64,000 nt of DNA from Prevotella falsenii DSM 22864 = JCM 15124 (GCF_000613945.1 NZ_BAJY01000008.1:36328-100327), one strand, 5' to 3'. Shown: positions 17,825-26,857, numbered from the stretch's first letter. Notes: generated by a model not told the origin, from the letters alone. Made by a program: numbers and translations.

Positions 17825-17856
17825 AAAAGGTTTTGGAGAAGTTTCCAAAACCTTTT
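17825..17856 (-). terminator. Rho-independent terminator after the S41 protease gene
   Basis: A 13-bp perfect stem (17825-17837 with 17844-17856) encloses a 6-nt loop; the minus strand continues into a T-rich run. It lies 14 nt downstream of the stop at 17870. Confidence 0.85.
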
Positions 17857-17869
17857 ACCGTTGATTATC

Positions 17870-20800
17870 TTATTTATTTTTCATCATTTCGCGCACCGCT
17901 CTTTCCAATTGTCGGTCGTAACCGTTAATGTAATCGGCCGGCGTGTTATATACTTCGATGTCGGGATTAAGCTGTAAGTTCTCTGCAAATCTGCCACTCA
18001 TATCCTGACAACCTACTTGCGGAATACCGAATATCATACCATTGATGAGCGTTTCCCACCAAACGGCAGTCATTGTACCTGCGATTGGCGCACCGATGAG
18101 TTTACCGATGCCAAGGTATTTATAGATTTGTGGGAAGCCCATACCATTGCTGTAATCGTCTTCGCAAATCAGAACGCACGACGGTTTGTTCCATTTGTTG
18201 AATGGGTCGTTGCCGATGTGCTTGCCGTGCGGTATGAATTTCTGATATTCTTTACCGCTAAGAAGAGTGCAAAGGTCGTCGTGCAACCACCCACCACCGT
18301 TGTGGCGTTCGTCCACGATTACGGCGTCTTTCACACGATTTTCGGCACTTAACAACTCGCTGTATACGGTACGGAAGCTCGAACTGTTCATTGCCTTGAC
18401 GTGAACGTAGCTATACGCCCTCCGGAAATGCTATCAACGAAAGCGCGGTTGCGGTCTACCCAACGCTTGTAAAGCAATTCGTCTTGCTGTCCTTTGCTTA
18501 TTGCCTTCACGGTAACGTCGAAACGCTTTTTGTTATCAGGGTTGTAAACCGATACAATGACACGTTTTCCTATCTTGCCATCGAGCATATTGTTGTAGTC
18601 TTTGCCTTTAAGGATAGGCTCTCCGTCAATCTTTTCGATGATGCAACCTGCTGTTACACCTGTCTTGCGTACGGCAAACGGACCGCGCTTAATCACCTCT
18701 TCCACTTTCAAACCGTCGCCATCGTAAGCGTTATCGAAGAAAAGACCCAATGCTGCCGTGTATAGCGAAGGATTGTCGCCATAGTAGCGTGCCCCCGTAT
18801 GCGATGCGTTCAACTCGCCGAGCAACTCTCCAAGCATGTCGCGGAAGTCGTATTCATTATTAATATAAGGTAAGAAGCGTTGGTAAATCTTGCGATAGCC
18901 TTCCCAATCCACGCCGTGAATGTCTTCTACATAGAACTTATCCTTCACCTGTTGCCATACGTGGTTGAAGATGTATTCGCGTTCTTGGTAAGGCTTGTAG
19001 TCGAAACGAGCTTCAAAGTTAATGTTTGAGCTTGACTGTTTGGCAAGGTCTACCTTCTTAATGCCATTACGAACACAAAGGTAAAGGTTCTTGAAGTCTT
19101 TGTCGGCTTCTAACGAACCGCCACCCACTTCTTTCATTACGATTTGCGTCTTACCCTCTTTCAGGTCGCGTTTCCAAAGGTCGTAGCCTCCTTCAAAGGC
19201 TGCTTGATAGTACAGAACATCGCCTTCAGGGTTTAAAACGGCATCGCCCAATCGAGAAGAATTTACCGTTAGGCGTACAATACGGTCGCGACAGTTTTCC
19301 AAATCGAATTGTAAAGGCTTAATGTTTTCCTTTTTCTTCTCGTCGTCTTTCGTTTCTTTGTCGTCCTTTTTCTTTTCCTTTTCAGCTTCGTTGAGCATTT
19401 CCCGTTCTTCTTTCGACATGCGGAAACGGTCGTAAGCATCAAGGTCGAAGAACATTAAGTAGGCATCAGACTCTGCACCCCAACTTCCGTGGCTGCGATA
19501 GCCCGCACGGTCGCTGAAGAACAACATAGCCTTTCCCTTCAACACCCATTTGGCACCGTTGTCGTTGTAACCGCTTTGTGTAAGGTTGAAAGGTGCTTTT
19601 TTGCCCGAAGCGTCTACGAGCGAGATGTCCGGATTGTTCCAACCTGCATTGCCCATGTAGGGGGTTAAGAGCCAGCGACTGTCGGGACTCCATGAGAACC
19701 ATATATCGCCGTCGCTGTAAGAATAAAGGTCTTTGCCGTCGGTAGCTGTTATAACGTCTTTCGACTTGAGGTCTAAAACTTTCAGCGATGCACGGTTTTC
19801 AAAGAAAGCCACCTTCTTTCCGTCGGGGCTGTATTGCGGCATCTGCGACGTTTGGTCGGTGTCGGTCAGGCGTTCTTCCACCAGTTCCGTTGCATAGGTG
19901 AAGTTCTTTTCATCTTTATTCTTAATCTTTGTCTCGTAAATCTGCCAAATTCCGTTGCGTTCCGAGCCGTAGACAATGCCTCTGCCGTCAGGTGCAAAGT
20001 CGATGTCGCGCTCTTGCTCTGCCGTGTTTGTTACTTGCTTGGTTGTACGGTAGTCTAACGAAGTAACGTAAACATCGCCGTGCAGCACGAATGCAATTTC
20101 CTTTCCCTTTGGCGAAAGTTTTATTTCGGTTGCCCCCGTTGTGCGTATTTGGCGCACAAGGTCTTTGTCTATTTGGTCGGTAACAACGTTGATGTTCACC
20201 TTCTTTGGCTGTTCGCCCTCTTTAAGCGTGTAGATTTCGCCATCGTAGCCATAGCATAAAGTGCCGTTGTTCGCCACTGTAAGGAAGCGTACAGGGTTCT
20301 TCTTGTGGAATGTAAGTTGCTTTTTGCCACTGCCGTCGATGTTGCGCTTGTAGACGTTGAACGTACCGTCTTCCTCGCTTAGGTAGTAGTAAGCATTGTC
20401 GTTGCCTGCCCATACGGGTGTGCGGTCTTCGCCGTTGAAGTCTGTCAGCTTCGTGTAGTTACCCTTGCTGTAAAGCCAAATGTCGCGTGTTACGGGCGAA
20501 CGGTGATGTTTACGGAAGTTGTCTTCGTAGCCTTTTACATCGTGATAGAGTATGTCGCCATTGCTTCTTACGCTGACATCGCACATCGTCATTGGCGAAT
20601 AAAGGCGTGGGCGACTTGCGTCGATGCCCACTTCGTAGGTCTGTGGGAATGTGCCTGAAGCAAAGAAGATAGACTTTGCGGTCGGCATAACTGTCGATGT
20701 AAACAGCACGTGGCTGTTGTCGGTGAACGCCATTGGCGTTTCGCTGCCACTGTTGGTGGTCAGACGTTTGGGCACGCCACCATTCTTGTCCATCAAGTAG

Positions 20801-21066
20801 ACGTCCATACTGCCCTCGCGTGTAGATGCAAAGGCTATCTTCTGCCCGTCAGGACTCCACACCGGGTAGGCGTCGTAGGCGGAATTGGTGGTCAGTTGCT
20901 TTGCAGTTCCACCGTTTACAGGAACCGAAAAGATGTCGCCTTTATACGAAAAAGCAATGGTTTGTCCGTCGGGCGAAATGGCACTAAAGCGCAACCACAA
21001 CGGAGCGTTGTCGGCAAAGCTGTTGAGCGAAAGACCCAACAGTGCCGCAGTAAGAAGTTTTTTCAT
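17870..21066 (-). pseudogene. Tricorn-like S41 protease, one frameshift
   Basis: Two frames on the minus strand together give about 1065 residues with the architecture of bacterial tricorn-type proteases. A signal peptide (about 1-18) precedes WD40-like PD40 repeats (ISPDGQTIAF, WSPDGQKIAF and others) over the first 500 residues, then a charged KE-rich stretch, a PDZ domain (about 770-860), and, in the second frame, the S41 core with DERHNGGG and the likely nucleophile in DDYSNGMGF. The first frame stops at 18388-18390 after GGRIATFTSRQ; one extra base near 18410 would restore GGRIAYVHVKAMNSSSF. Either the gene is inactivated or the base is a sequencing error. It follows the Xaa-Pro aminopeptidase gene by 39 nt, suggesting a peptide-degradation operon. 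Confidence 0.85.
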
Positions 21067-21105
21067 TACGTTGATATTGTTTGTTATTATAATTTTGGTT
21101 GTGAT

Positions 21106-22899
21106 TTACAGTTTTACAGCTGCCGTATTTTCGGCAAGCCATGCCCTTTCTTCTTCGCTCAGATGGGGCGAGAGCGTTTCGTACACCCTTGCGTGGTAGC
21201 GGTTGAGCCACTCTACCTCCTCTGCGGTAAGCAAATCGAAGTCGATGGGCGCAGTGTCGATGGGTGCAAGCGTGAGCGATTCAAACTGAAGGAACGTTCC
21301 AAAGTCGGTTTTCTTGTAAGGCTTTATATATAAGGTGTTCTCTATGCGCACCCCGAATTTGCCTGCAAGATAGATGCCCGGCTCGTCGGTAACGGTCATT
21401 CCGGCATGCAACGGAGCAGGTCGCCACTCCATACGAATTTGGTGCGGACCTTCGTGTACGTTCAGATAGCTGCCCACACCGTGCCCCGTTCCGTGCATAA
21501 AGTTGTATCCCTCGCGCCACATGGCTTGTCGGGCAAAGGCATCTATTTGCGAACCGCATGCTCCGTCAGGGAATTTGCAGAGGTCGAGCTGTATGTGTCC
21601 TTTCAGCACAAGGGTGTAAATGTGGCGTTGCTCGTCGGTTATGTCGCCCAATGCAATGGTGCGTGTAATGTCGGTTGTGCCGTCCTGATATTGCGCACCG
21701 CTGTCGATGAGCACCAACCCGTGAGGTTCTACCGGAATATCGGTCTGCGGTGTGGCTTCGTAATGAACGATTGCGCCATGTGCTTCGTAGCCCACAATGG
21801 AGTCGAACGATATGCCTCTGAACAAATCCTGTTCGGCACGGAGCGACGTTAGTTTCTTTTCGAGCGATATTTCGGTTTGTCCGCCTGCTTCAACAGCGGG
21901 TTTCAGCCACTTCAGGAATTTCACCATTGCCACGCCGTCGCGTATCATGGCACGCTTGAAACCTTCTATTTCGGTTTCGTTCTTCACGGCTTTCATTTCG
22001 GGAATGGGCGATGTTCCCGCTACGGCACGGCGGCAATTGATTGCGTTGTACACTTTGTGGCTCATTTCTTCGCTATTTACAAGCAGTGCTTCGCCGTCGT
22101 ATTCAGGCAATGCCAACAGCATTTCGTCGTAGTCTCTTGTTCCTATCTGCTCTTTTTCGAGATAGCTTTGCACTTCCGTTGTCAGTTTGTCGTGGTCGAT
22201 AAAGAGCGTTGCTTTCGTTGCTTCGATGAGCAGATACGACACGAAAACAGGGTTGCAGTGCACATCGCTGCCGCGCAAATTCAGTACCCAAGCTATTTCG
22301 TCGAGTGCCGAAACCAAAATGCCGTCAGCTTGCTGCTCTGCCAATGCCTTGCGAATGCGTGCCAATTTCGATGCAACCGTTTCGCCGGCATACTGCAAAG
22401 GTTGTATTTCTATCTTGTTTTTCGGTATGGAAGGGCGGTCGTTCCATATTTCTTCCAATGGGTCGAAGTCGGTATGAACATAGAAATCGCCCCTATCGCG
22501 TAAGTCCCAAATAAGTTCGGTAGCGTAAATGTTCGAGCAAAGCGAGCCGTTGATGCCTACATTGATGTCTTCGCAGCCTTTAAACTCGTTCGAAAGCCAC
22601 TCCGAAATCGTTGGTGTGCCCTCTACACGCTCCTTCATCAGCACATAGTCGGTTCCTTTCAATTGTTCTTCCGCAGCAATGAAATAGCGCGAGTCTGTCC
22701 AAAGGGCGGCACTTTTCAGCGTTACTACTGCCGTTCCTGCCGAACCGTCGAAACCCGAAATCCACTCGCGACCTTTCCAATGGTCGGGTATGTATTCGCC
22801 TTGATGTGGGTCGGTGCTTGGAAAAATGAAAGCCGAAAGTTTTCTTTTCTTCATCAGCTTGCGCAGTTTCTGCAAGCGTTGCTGTATTTTGTTCTCCAT
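21106..22899 (-). CDS. pepP: Xaa-Pro aminopeptidase, M24B family
   Basis: 597 residues. It removes N-terminal residues before proline, using two metal ions. After two creatinase-like N-terminal domains (about 1-310), the pita-bread fold carries the metal ligands: Asp in LIDSGAQ and in DGTTDITRT, His in GTGHGVGSYLNVHEGPH, Glu in TDEPGIY, and Glu in RIENTLY. The frame is open 26 codons further upstream, but ATG at 22897-22899 gives the usual start, just ahead of the first domain. No signal peptide is present, so it acts in the cytoplasm. The S41 protease gene lies 39 nt downstream. Symbol pepP is by family; the long three-domain form resembles eukaryotic XPNPEP1 more than E. coli PepP. Confidence 0.9.
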   Translation of the reverse strand: MENKIQQRLQKLRKLMKKRKLSAFIFPSTDPHQGEYIPDHWKGREWISGFDGSAGTAVVTLKSAALWTDSRYFIAAEEQLKGTDYVLMKERVEGTPTISEWLSNEFKGCEDINVGINGSLCSNIYATELIWDLRDRGDFYVHTDFDPLEEIWNDRPSIPKNKIEIQPLQYAGETVASKLARIRKALAEQQADGILVSALDEIAWVLNLRGSDVHCNPVFVSYLLIEATKATLFIDHDKLTTEVQSYLEKEQIGTRDYDEMLLALPEYDGEALLVNSEEMSHKVYNAINCRRAVAGTSPIPEMKAVKNETEIEGFKRAMIRDGVAMVKFLKWLKPAVEAGGQTEISLEKKLTSLRAEQDLFRGISFDSIVGYEAHGAIVHYEATPQTDIPVEPHGLVLIDSGAQYQDGTTDITRTIALGDITDEQRHIYTLVLKGHIQLDLCKFPDGACGSQIDAFARQAMWREGYNFMHGTGHGVGSYLNVHEGPHQIRMEWRPAPLHAGMTVTDEPGIYLAGKFGVRIENTLYIKPYKKTDFGTFLQFESLTLAPIDTAPIDFDLLTAEEVEWLNRYHARVYETLSPHLSEEERAWLAENTAAVKL

Positions 22900-23037
22900 A
22901 ATTTTGTTGTTTTTGTTCCGATTTCGTAATGTTATCGTGTCGGACAAGTGTTGCTTTCTTGCAGTCCTCGTCCGCACGACGTACCATAAAACTTTTATTC
23001 TTTAAAGGCTTTGTGTGCCGTTTTCCGACACGTGCTA

Positions 23038-23067
23038 CAAAGTTAAGAAAAATAACAGAAATGCAAA
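23038..23067 (-). promoter_or_regulatory. Promoter of the Xaa-Pro aminopeptidase gene
   Basis: On the minus strand TTTG (23064-23067), an 18-nt spacer and TAACTTTG (23038-23045) match the Bacteroidota consensus. The leader would be about 130 nt. Confidence 0.65.
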
Positions 23068-23271
23068 AGAATAAATCTCTAAAGTTTTGGTTATCACGTA
23101 TTTTATCCTTTGATTTGGCTTTGTTCGGTTTCGTAGACCTCGTATTTTCTTTCTTGAAGTCTTAAAAATTGTATATGAATGTTTAATGCAAAAACTTGAG
23201 CAGAATTGTTGAAATAGAATTGTGAAACAATAAAAATGCTGTTGTTTTCCAAGAAATTCGTTTCCGTTTTC

Positions 23272-23359
23272 CAAAACCTACGCTTTTGCAAAGTCAAACC
23301 TACGCTTTTGCATTGCAAAACAGCCGCTTTTACATTGCAAAACCTACGCTTTTGCAACG
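23272..23359. repeat. Array A of 22-nt near-palindromic units
   Basis: Four units start at 23272, 23295, 23316 and 23338 and end at 23359. Each reads CAAA(A)-N7-TTTT(G/A) plus about 5 nt; three N7 cores are CCTACGC and one is CAGCCGC. Unit lengths are 22 (plus 1), 21, 22 and 22. The same unit recurs at 39919, 43324 and 45039. Confidence 0.85.
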
Positions 23360-23627
23360 CCGTTTCGGTTCTGTTTGTTACCTTTATTGTTCGTTATACG
23401 AGCAGTTTCTGCGTGTTTCGTTGCACAAATATCCCATAAATGGGTGCAAGGGTTTAACAGTTAAAAGGTTACGCTTGCACACGAATGTTGCGCTTATTTG
23501 CGAATAATATTTTTGTCGTTCGTAAAACCCGCCTTCTTGCCATTGTTTCACGCTTGTTTTTTAACAAACAAGGCTTCTGTTTATATATAATTAACAAAAC
23601 GAGAACGTTAATACGAGCTGTCGGCTT

Positions 23628-23657
23628 TTGTAGTTAAAACCTATTTTTCTACCTTTG
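23628..23657 (+). promoter_or_regulatory. Promoter of the serine hydrolase gene
   Basis: TTTG (23628-23631), an 18-nt spacer and TACCTTTG (23650-23657) precede the ATG at 23698 by 40 nt. Confidence 0.65.
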
Positions 23658-23697
23658 CTTTCGAATTGATGTAACGTGATGAACTAAAAACAAGTAT

Positions 23698-24857
23698 ATG
23701 AAGAGATATTTAACGTTTACAGTTTGTTTTGTATTGATGGCGATGCTGACATCGTGCATCGTCTTTCGCGAAGTGCGTGCATTGACGAAACACGCACCCG
23801 GTATTCGCGATGGCCGGCTGTTTGCCCACGATACCATTGCCAACGACGCAAGAATGTGTTTCGTTTTGCAGAGTTACCATTGGACAAACGAATCTTGGAT
23901 ACGGCTACATTCACTTTCAATAATAATGGAAAGCCCTTGAAAAACAAGACCTTTGCCGAATATACCTGCTTGGACGGTGGGGCTTCGAGCTTTATTATCA
24001 TTCAGAATGACACGATAAAATACGAACACTATAAGGGCTGGCTGAAGCAATGGGACAATGTGAATATCTTTTCCGTGTCCAAATCCATAACCGCACTGAT
24101 GTGTGGCATTGCCGTGAAGGAAGGGAAAATACGGAGCATAGACGACTGTGTTACCGATTACGTTCCGGAACTGCTCAATGCTGATGAGCATTTTCAGCGG
24201 CTGACGATACGCCATCTGCTGAACATGCAGGCAGGATTGAAGTATAAGGAAAGCTATTCGAACCCGTTCCGCTCGATGGCATTGTTGTATTTCGGGCACA
24301 ATGCCTTTAAACAGATAAAGAAGTTGAAGTTTAAAAACGAGCCGGGAACGAAATACGAATACAACAGTATGACGACTGCCATATTGAGCTATGTGCTGGA
24401 ACGCGCAACGGGCGTGAAGTATGCAGCCTATCTGAGCGAAAAACTTTGGAAACCGCTCGGTATGGAAATGCAGGCAACCGTAACGCTCGACAGCAAGAAA
24501 CACCGCAATGCGAAAAGCTACGGAGGCATAAATACCAACGTGCGCGATTTGGCAAAGATAGGCAGATTAGTGCTGAATGAAGGCAATTGGAACGGAAAGC
24601 AAATTGTAGATTCTGCTTGGATAGCACAGATGTATGTGCCTGCAATGAAAGAAGACAAAGACAAATATTCGTTAGGTTGGTATAATTTCTCTAAGAGTAA
24701 AGCCATTTGTGCTATAGGACTTTTCGGTCAAACCATCTTCGTTTATCCCAAATACAATGTTGTTGCCGTCCGTTTAGGCGAAAACAAACGGTGCCAATAC
24801 GATGTGCTTGTGCGAGATGTAGTAGACCGGTTTGCAGAGAAAGGTGTTAAATGGTAA
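23698..24857 (+). pseudogene. Class C beta-lactamase-like serine hydrolase lipoprotein, one frameshift
   Basis: The ATG at 23698 starts a lipoprotein signal with lipobox LTSC, and this frame runs through DTIANDAR before losing homology. The remainder, NVFRFAELPLDKRILDT onward, lies in another frame and runs to 24857. Adding one base near 23853 fuses them into about 387 residues. The body is a beta-lactamase/penicillin-binding-like serine hydrolase with SVSK (nucleophile Ser and Lys), YEYN as the YxN element, and a GLFGQTIF segment replacing the usual KTG/HTG. Members include esterases and D-amino-peptidases, and most are not drug-resistance enzymes. The gene may be a pseudogene or carry a sequencing error. 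It faces pepP across an 800-bp divergent spacer. Confidence 0.85.
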
Positions 24858-24941
24858 GTCGTCAGACGGTGGGAGAAAGGTCTCGGAAACCAAGTTTTAG
24901 TACTTCAAGAATGCCTAAAACGCAGAAAAAGCAGCCAATTA

Positions 24942-24973
24942 TTTGGTAGATAGGAAAATAAGCCGTAATTTTG
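24942..24973 (+). promoter_or_regulatory. Promoter of rpsU
   Basis: TTTG (24942-24945), a 20-nt spacer and TAATTTTG (24966-24973) match the Bacteroidota consensus closely. The ATG of rpsU is 68 nt further on. Confidence 0.8.
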
Positions 24974-25041
24974 CACCCGCTAAAGTGGTGTAATGCCGCT
25001 TGGTAAATGTTTCACATAATTAATAAATAAAACAAACAAGC

Positions 25042-25233
25042 ATGATTATTGTACCAGTTAAGGACGGTGAGAACATCGAAAGAGCACTTAAGAAGTTTAA
25101 GAGAAAGTTTGAAAAAACAGGCGTTGTAAAGGAACTTCGTTCTCGTCAGCAGTTTGACAAACCTTCTGTTAAGAAACGCTTGAAGATGGAACGCGCCATT
25201 TACGTACAGCGACTTCGCGACGCAGAGGAGTAA
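25042..25233 (+). CDS. rpsU: Ribosomal protein bS21
   Basis: 63 residues, basic and helical, starting MIIVPVKDGENIERALKKF, typical of the family. In Bacteroidota ribosomes bS21 helps to hide the anti-Shine-Dalgarno end of 16S rRNA; Tyr54 (RAIYVQRLR), reported to contact that region, is present here. The gene itself has no Shine-Dalgarno sequence before its ATG. xerC starts 74 nt downstream behind its own promoter. Confidence 0.95.
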   Translation: MIIVPVKDGENIERALKKFKRKFEKTGVVKELRSRQQFDKPSVKKRLKMERAIYVQRLRDAEE

Positions 25234-25249
25234 AAATTTTGCGTGAAAA

Positions 25250-25281
25250 TTTGGTAGTTCAAAGAAAATTCCGTAACTTCG
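25250..25281 (+). promoter_or_regulatory. Promoter of xerC
   Basis: TTTG (25250-25253), a 20-nt spacer and TAACTTCG (25274-25281). The -10 is one base off consensus. The ATG of xerC is at 25308. Confidence 0.55.
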
Positions 25282-25307
25282 TTGCCAAGAGTTAAGTATT
25301 TGCAACG

Positions 25308-26189
25308 ATGTTGAGCATAGAAGACTTTTTGAAGTTCTTGCGTTTGGAGCGAAACTATTCGCAAAAAACAATAGACGATTACAGAGCGGACTTAGAACAG
25401 TTTGAACTGTTTTTCGGAAAGTTGGAAGCCGGCTTGTCTTGGAAAGATGTCGATGCAGATATTATCCGAGACTGGATAGAGCAAATGATGGACAAGGGAA
25501 ATGCTCCCGCTTCGGTAAATCGGAGACTGAGTGCCCTGCGTTCCTATTATCGCTACGCACTGAAAAGGGGAATCGTTGAAATCGACCCTACTTACAACAT
25601 TCAAGGGCCTAAAAGGAAGAAAGTGTTGCCACAATTCCTGAAAGAAAAGGAAATGGACAACCTGATTGACCCGAAGATGTGGGCAGATACATATAAAGAT
25701 GTACTCGCGCGTACCATAATAATAACGTTCTATTCAACAGGCGTCAGGGTTTCCGAACTCGTTGGGTTGGATATGAAAGATGTAAATTTCGTAACCCACG
25801 AGCTAAAAGTAACGGGAAAGCGCAACAAACAGCGTATTATCCCTTTCGGTGAAGAACTCGAAACAACGCTGAAAGCATATTTGCAGAAGCGTGATTTGGA
25901 AGTAGGAGAGAATGAGGCTCTGTTCGTAACCGAAAAAGGTGAGCGTATAACTACAAGTCAGGTAAGGACAATGGTGAAAGCAAACCTTGCGAAAGTCTCG
26001 ACATTGAAGAAGAAATCGCCACATGTGCTACGGCATACGTTTGCGACAGCGATGCTTAACAATAAAGCCGGATTGGGAAGTGTGAAGAAACTGCTCGGAC
26101 ACGAGAACATCGCAACGACAGAGATATACACACACGTAACTTTCGAGCAATTGAAAAAAGCATACAACGAAGCCCATCCAAGGGCATAA
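25308..26189 (+). CDS. xerC: Tyrosine recombinase XerC/XerD type
   Basis: 293 residues. A SAM-like N-terminal core-binding domain (about 1-95) precedes the catalytic domain with the full set of active residues: Arg147 (STGVRVSEL), Lys171, His239 and Arg242 (HVLRHTFA), His265 (LLGHENI) and nucleophile Tyr274 (TEIYTHV). Such enzymes resolve chromosome dimers at dif, usually as a XerC-XerD pair. The rpsU-xerC-raiA-tRNA order is the usual Bacteroidota arrangement, supporting a house-keeping role and not a phage or transposon integrase. Which of the two Xer proteins it is cannot be decided with certainty here. Confidence 0.9.
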   Translation: MLSIEDFLKFLRLERNYSQKTIDDYRADLEQFELFFGKLEAGLSWKDVDADIIRDWIEQMMDKGNAPASVNRRLSALRSYYRYALKRGIVEIDPTYNIQGPKRKKVLPQFLKEKEMDNLIDPKMWADTYKDVLARTIIITFYSTGVRVSELVGLDMKDVNFVTHELKVTGKRNKQRIIPFGEELETTLKAYLQKRDLEVGENEALFVTEKGERITTSQVRTMVKANLAKVSTLKKKSPHVLRHTFATAMLNNKAGLGSVKKLLGHENIATTEIYTHVTFEQLKKAYNEAHPRA

Positions 26190-26203
26190 CCTTAAATAAA
26201 AAA

Positions 26204-26211
26204 AAGGAGGT
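26204..26211 (+). promoter_or_regulatory. Strong Shine-Dalgarno of raiA
   Basis: AAGGAGGT lies 5 nt before the raiA ATG. Most genes in this window have no such site. Confidence 0.85.
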
Positions 26212-26215
26212 AATT

Positions 26216-26512
26216 ATGGACATTAAAATTCAAGCAATTCACTTTGACACTACCGAGAAATTAGAAGCTTTCATCAATAAGAAAGTTGAAAAACTTGAAA
26301 AAACTTACGAAGACATTCAGAAAGTTGAGGTGCAATTAAAGGTTGAGAAACCTGCTGCGGCAATGAATAAGACTACAAGTTTGACGGTCTCAATACCCGG
26401 GAACAAACTGTTTGCAGAAAAGACCTGCGATACCTTTGAAGAAGGAGTAGACTTATGCTTGGACGCGATGAAGGTTCAGCTCATCAAAGCAAAGGAAAAA
26501 CAAAGAAAATAA
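26216..26512 (+). CDS. raiA: Ribosome hibernation promoting factor (short HPF/RaiA type)
   Basis: 98 residues with the beta-alpha-beta-beta-beta-alpha pattern of HPF/YfiA (MDIKIQAIHFDTTEKLEAFI, then KVEVQLKVEKP). It binds the 30S decoding channel and inactivates ribosomes in stationary phase. It lacks the C-terminal dimerisation domain of long HPF. An unusually strong Shine-Dalgarno precedes it, and the gene follows xerC by 26 nt and is followed by a short hairpin and the tRNA operon. It may be translated under conditions in which ribosomes expose the anti-SD; that is inference. Confidence 0.9.
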   Translation: MDIKIQAIHFDTTEKLEAFINKKVEKLEKTYEDIQKVEVQLKVEKPAAAMNKTTSLTVSIPGNKLFAEKTCDTFEEGVDLCLDAMKVQLIKAKEKQRK

Positions 26513-26521
26513 GAAAAAATC

Positions 26522-26540
26522 TCCTCGATTTCTTGGAGGA
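26522..26540 (+). terminator. Weak hairpin after raiA
   Basis: TCCTC (26522-26526) pairs with GAGGA (26536-26540). No U-run follows, so this is at best a weak terminator; it overlaps the -33 of the tRNA operon promoter. Confidence 0.3.
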
Positions 26541-26563
26541 TAAAAAATAAAGCAGTATCTTTG
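26532..26563 (+). promoter_or_regulatory. Promoter of the tRNA-tuf operon
   Basis: CTTG (26532-26535), a 20-nt spacer and TATCTTTG (26556-26563) precede the first tRNA by about 50 nt. Confidence 0.7.
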
Positions 26564-26614
26564 CAGCCGTTTTACGACTAAATGTAAACACGAGTAGCCA
26601 AGCGGCTGCAATTC

Positions 26615-26688
26615 GCCTCTTTAGCTCAGTTGGCCAGAGCACGTGATTTGTAATCTCGGGGTCGTTGGTTCGAATCCGACAAGAGGCT
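26615..26688 (+). tRNA. tRNA-Thr(UGU)
   Basis: 74 nt. The acceptor arm (GCCTCTT with AAGAGGC), D arm, T arm (GTTGG-TTCGAAT-CCGAC) and anticodon loop TTTGTAA (anticodon TGT) are all visible. The anticodon stem has one U:U mismatch at its middle pair (positions 29 and 41). CCA is not encoded. Confidence 0.93.
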
Positions 26689-26707
26689 CTCCGATAAGGG
26701 GAATTTC

Positions 26708-26789
26708 GGGTAGTTTCCAGAGTGGCCAAATGGGGCAGACTGTAAATCTGCTGCTTCTAGCTTCGGTGGTTCGAATCCATCACTACCCA
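26708..26789 (+). tRNA. tRNA-Tyr(GUA)
   Basis: 82 nt class II tRNA with a long variable arm. Acceptor GGGTAGT with ACTACCC, anticodon loop CTGTAAA (GTA). CCA is not encoded. Confidence 0.95.
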
Positions 26790-26857
26790 CAACAAGTAGA
26801 GAGGTACTTGCCGTTTTGGGCGACTTTCAATTCAGAACAGAGACTAAACGGAAAAAT

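Larger units (their letters stand above)
17569..17869. other. Intergenic region upstream of the T9SS operon
   Basis: It contains the possible operon promoter (17612-17619) and the terminator of the S41 protease gene (17825-17856). Nothing else is recognisable; the sequence between them is AT-rich. Confidence 0.6.
22900..23697. other. Divergent intergenic region with a 22-nt repeat array
   Basis: No gene is supported. It holds the pepP promoter (23038-23067), a 22-nt iterated array (23272-23359) and the promoter of the serine hydrolase (23628-23657). Short open frames across the array arise from the repeat itself. Confidence 0.7.

Noticed and set aside
18391..18411. Programmed frameshift in the S41 protease gene
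   Set aside because: No slippery heptamer or downstream structure is visible at the break; a simple indel is the simpler reading.
23698..24857. Antibiotic-resistance beta-lactamase
   Set aside because: The SxxK and YxN elements fit many serine hydrolases; the KTG box is replaced and the lipoprotein context fits esterase or peptidase-like members, so a resistance claim is not supported.
25308..26189. Phage or conjugative-element integrase
   Set aside because: Its neighbours (rpsU, raiA, tRNAs, tuf) and length match the house-keeping Xer recombinase position in this phylum; no attachment site or other element gene is present.
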